Shown in pieces: positions 4,374 through 5,560 of a DNA stretch of 5,560 nt. The stretch's first letter is position 1; each line of letters opens with the position of its first letter. Source of the DNA: Methylomicrobium sp. (GTDB taxonomy: Bacteria > Pseudomonadota > Gammaproteobacteria > Methylococcales > Methylomonadaceae); the NCBI GenBank assembly GCA_007135635.1, contig SLIO01000273.1, forward strand, positions 1-5,560, given 5' to 3'. Both the position numbers and the translations under genes were made by a program. Under the pieces are notes generated by a model that was given only the letters and a program-made list of their open reading frames with translations, made no database searches and was not told the DNA's origin.

Positions 4374-5420
4374 ATGTCGGCGCAGTTATTTTCAAGCCAA
4401 GAGCGAGTCCGCGAGGATGGGCTTAAGGTTTCTTTTCGGTTTTTATTAGGTTTGTATGCAATTATCCCTATTTGCTTGTTAGTGGAATGGTTCGACATTC
4501 TACTTTGGCAAGGCAGTTTGAGAGAGATTTTGCCGAGCCGTCCGGAGCATTTCCTGTTATTCCATGTGCTGTTCGGAACACCGCATATTATTGCCAGTGC
4601 GTTGATTCTGACCAGTAATCGCGAATATTTCGGGTATTATCGGCACCGAATCATGATGATGACATTGATTATTGCGTTATTTTTCGGTATCGGTAGTCTA
4701 TTTATTCCCTATCGCGTATTTTATATTTTGGTCGCGGCTTGGACTGTCTATCATGTCCTTAAACAACAACACGGCATTGCGAAAGGGGTTTGTAAACTTC
4801 CGGTGTGGCCTTATCGTTTGTTGTTAGGACTGAGTTTTGCCGCGGGACTATTGATTTATCTCGGTATTTTTCTAAAAAATAGCTTGGAGCCTGAGCAAGC
4901 TGAATGGACGAGGCATATCGCCGGTGCCTTAACGTTGCTTCTGCTATTGGCTACTGTCTTGTACCAGCGCTCTGTGACGACAGGTTTTGGCAAGCTTTTT
5001 CTTTGGGCTAATACCATGCTTGTGGTGAGCACTTTTTATTTATTCGTTCAGCAATACTATTTTCTAGCGATCTTGGTGCCCCGATTGGTGCATGATGCGA
5101 CGGCTTATGTTTTCTATGTGACCCACGATAATAATCGGCATGGTCGGCAAGCCCGGAATTTTATCTATCGTTGGGCGCAAGCGTTTAAAATACCTGTGCT
5201 TTTGGTTTTACCGCTGTTGTCTTTTGGAGTTGCTCTCCTTCTGCATCAATACGGCGACGCCGCTATCGAGTTTCTCGTCGATTTCTTATTCGGCGTGGAA
5301 ATTCGTAAGGTGGTTAGTTTAGGTGTGATCGGCTATTTAGCGTTACTGCATTACTATACGGAGGCGTTTACCTGGAAGAACGATTCGCCATACCGAAAGT
5401 TTATTGCTTTCTCAAAATGA
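4374..5420 (+). CDS. polytopic membrane protein with clustered histidines, function unknown
   Basis: I do not recognise a characterised family. The 348-residue protein is strongly hydrophobic, with about ten likely membrane helices (approximately 22-44, 58-80, 93-111, 114-130, 146-166, 181-197, 207-226, 228-250, 272-292 and 312-328). Positively charged loops at 81-92, 130-148, 252-266 and the C-terminus suggest both ends are cytosolic. Histidines and acidic residues cluster in or next to the helices: HVLFGTPH (64-71), YHVLKQQHG (126-134), VHDATAY (239-245), THDNNRH (250-256) and HYYTE (326-330). In the inferred topology these fall in the cytosolic halves, as in membrane metal enzymes such as desaturases, hydroxylases or Brp/Blh-type carotenoid oxygenases, but the spacing matches none of their standard motifs. 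The start has a good ribosome binding site (AAGGA, seven-base spacing). A metal-binding or lipid/isoprenoid enzyme is a guess. Confidence 0.9.
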   Translation: MSAQLFSSQERVREDGLKVSFRFLLGLYAIIPICLLVEWFDILLWQGSLREILPSRPEHFLLFHVLFGTPHIIASALILTSNREYFGYYRHRIMMMTLIIALFFGIGSLFIPYRVFYILVAAWTVYHVLKQQHGIAKGVCKLPVWPYRLLLGLSFAAGLLIYLGIFLKNSLEPEQAEWTRHIAGALTLLLLLATVLYQRSVTTGFGKLFLWANTMLVVSTFYLFVQQYYFLAILVPRLVHDATAYVFYVTHDNNRHGRQARNFIYRWAQAFKIPVLLVLPLLSFGVALLLHQYGDAAIEFLVDFLFGVEIRKVVSLGVIGYLALLHYYTEAFTWKNDSPYRKFIAFSK

Positions 5421-5560
5421 ATATTTCCCTGATCTATGCCAGCCCCATGCTGGCCCCTCACCTAGCGTTAAGTGAGGGGCCGAACACCCATATGCATCAA
5501 GCTAAGGATGTCGATAAAATTAACTTAGAGCGTGAAATTTATCTCGCGCAGAGGCGCAGA
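5417..5560 (+). CDS. possible start of a gene running off the window (partial, doubtful)
   Basis: The ATG at 5417-5419 overlaps the stop of the membrane protein gene in an ATGA junction, and the frame stays open for 48 codons to the window edge. The translation starts MNISLIYASPMLAPHLALSE and ends EREIYLAQRRR. No Shine-Dalgarno sequence precedes the ATG, and the frame passes through two strong hairpins (5439-5481) and an 8-bp tandem repeat, which argues that at least the first part is not coding. A later ATG at 5492 in the same frame is an alternative. From memory, tracts like the final CGCAGAGGCGCAGA often precede genes for GxxExxY-type proteins; that cannot be tested here. Confidence 0.25.
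   Translation, partial: MNISLIYASPMLAPHLALSEGPNTHMHQAKDVDKINLEREIYLAQRRR
5439..5481. repeat. two adjoining hairpins after the membrane protein gene
   Basis: CCAGC (5439-5443) pairs with GCTGG (5449-5453) around CCCAT. It shares two bases with a perfect 10-bp stem GGCCCCTCAC (5452-5461) and GTGAGGGGCC (5472-5481) around a 10-base loop. The GC-rich stem lies 31 bases after the stop codon, where a terminator would be expected, but no T-tract follows on either strand. It may be a transcript-stabilising hairpin or a repeat element. Confidence 0.7.

Overview
The window looks like a chromosomal segment from a gammaproteobacterium. The protein set (NagZ, a Pseudomonas-type 185-residue hypoxanthine phosphoribosyltransferase, an S-methyl-5'-thioinosine phosphorylase, a FliL-like protein and a HIT protein) and the moderately AT-leaning base composition fit the Methylococcales methanotrophs or relatives. 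That placement is inference from protein resemblance; no rRNA or marker gene of methane oxidation is present.

Layout: (1) 59-259 (+), a small two-helix DUF2892 membrane protein with a strong ribosome binding site and a possible terminator. (2) About 800 bp without a credible gene (260-1076), rich in inverted repeats. Its centre, roughly 540-940, holds an array of short hairpins that all present the same TCCT loop (AGGA on the minus strand), framed by 15-bp inverted repeats. (3) 1077-3391 (-), a compact operon nagZ - hpt - MTI phosphorylase with overlapping or nearly touching genes. (4) 3471-3863 (+), a secreted FliL-like protein, divergent from nagZ. (5) 3868-4290 (-), a HIT-family protein converging on it with a 4-bp gap. 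(6) 4374-5420 (+), a roughly ten-helix membrane protein of unknown function with clustered histidines. (7) 5417-5560 (+), a hairpin-containing segment with an ATGA-overlapping frame that runs off the window and ends in an 8-bp tandem repeat.

The minus-strand operon is a recycling unit. NagZ removes GlcNAc from peptidoglycan turnover fragments. The phosphorylase splits methylthioinosine from polyamine synthesis into hypoxanthine and methylthioribose-1-phosphate. Hpt returns the hypoxanthine to IMP. The most unusual feature is the hairpin array at 729-837. It is either a dispersed palindromic repeat or an RNA on the minus strand built like a CsrB/RsmZ-type CsrA-binding RNA; the sequence alone cannot decide.
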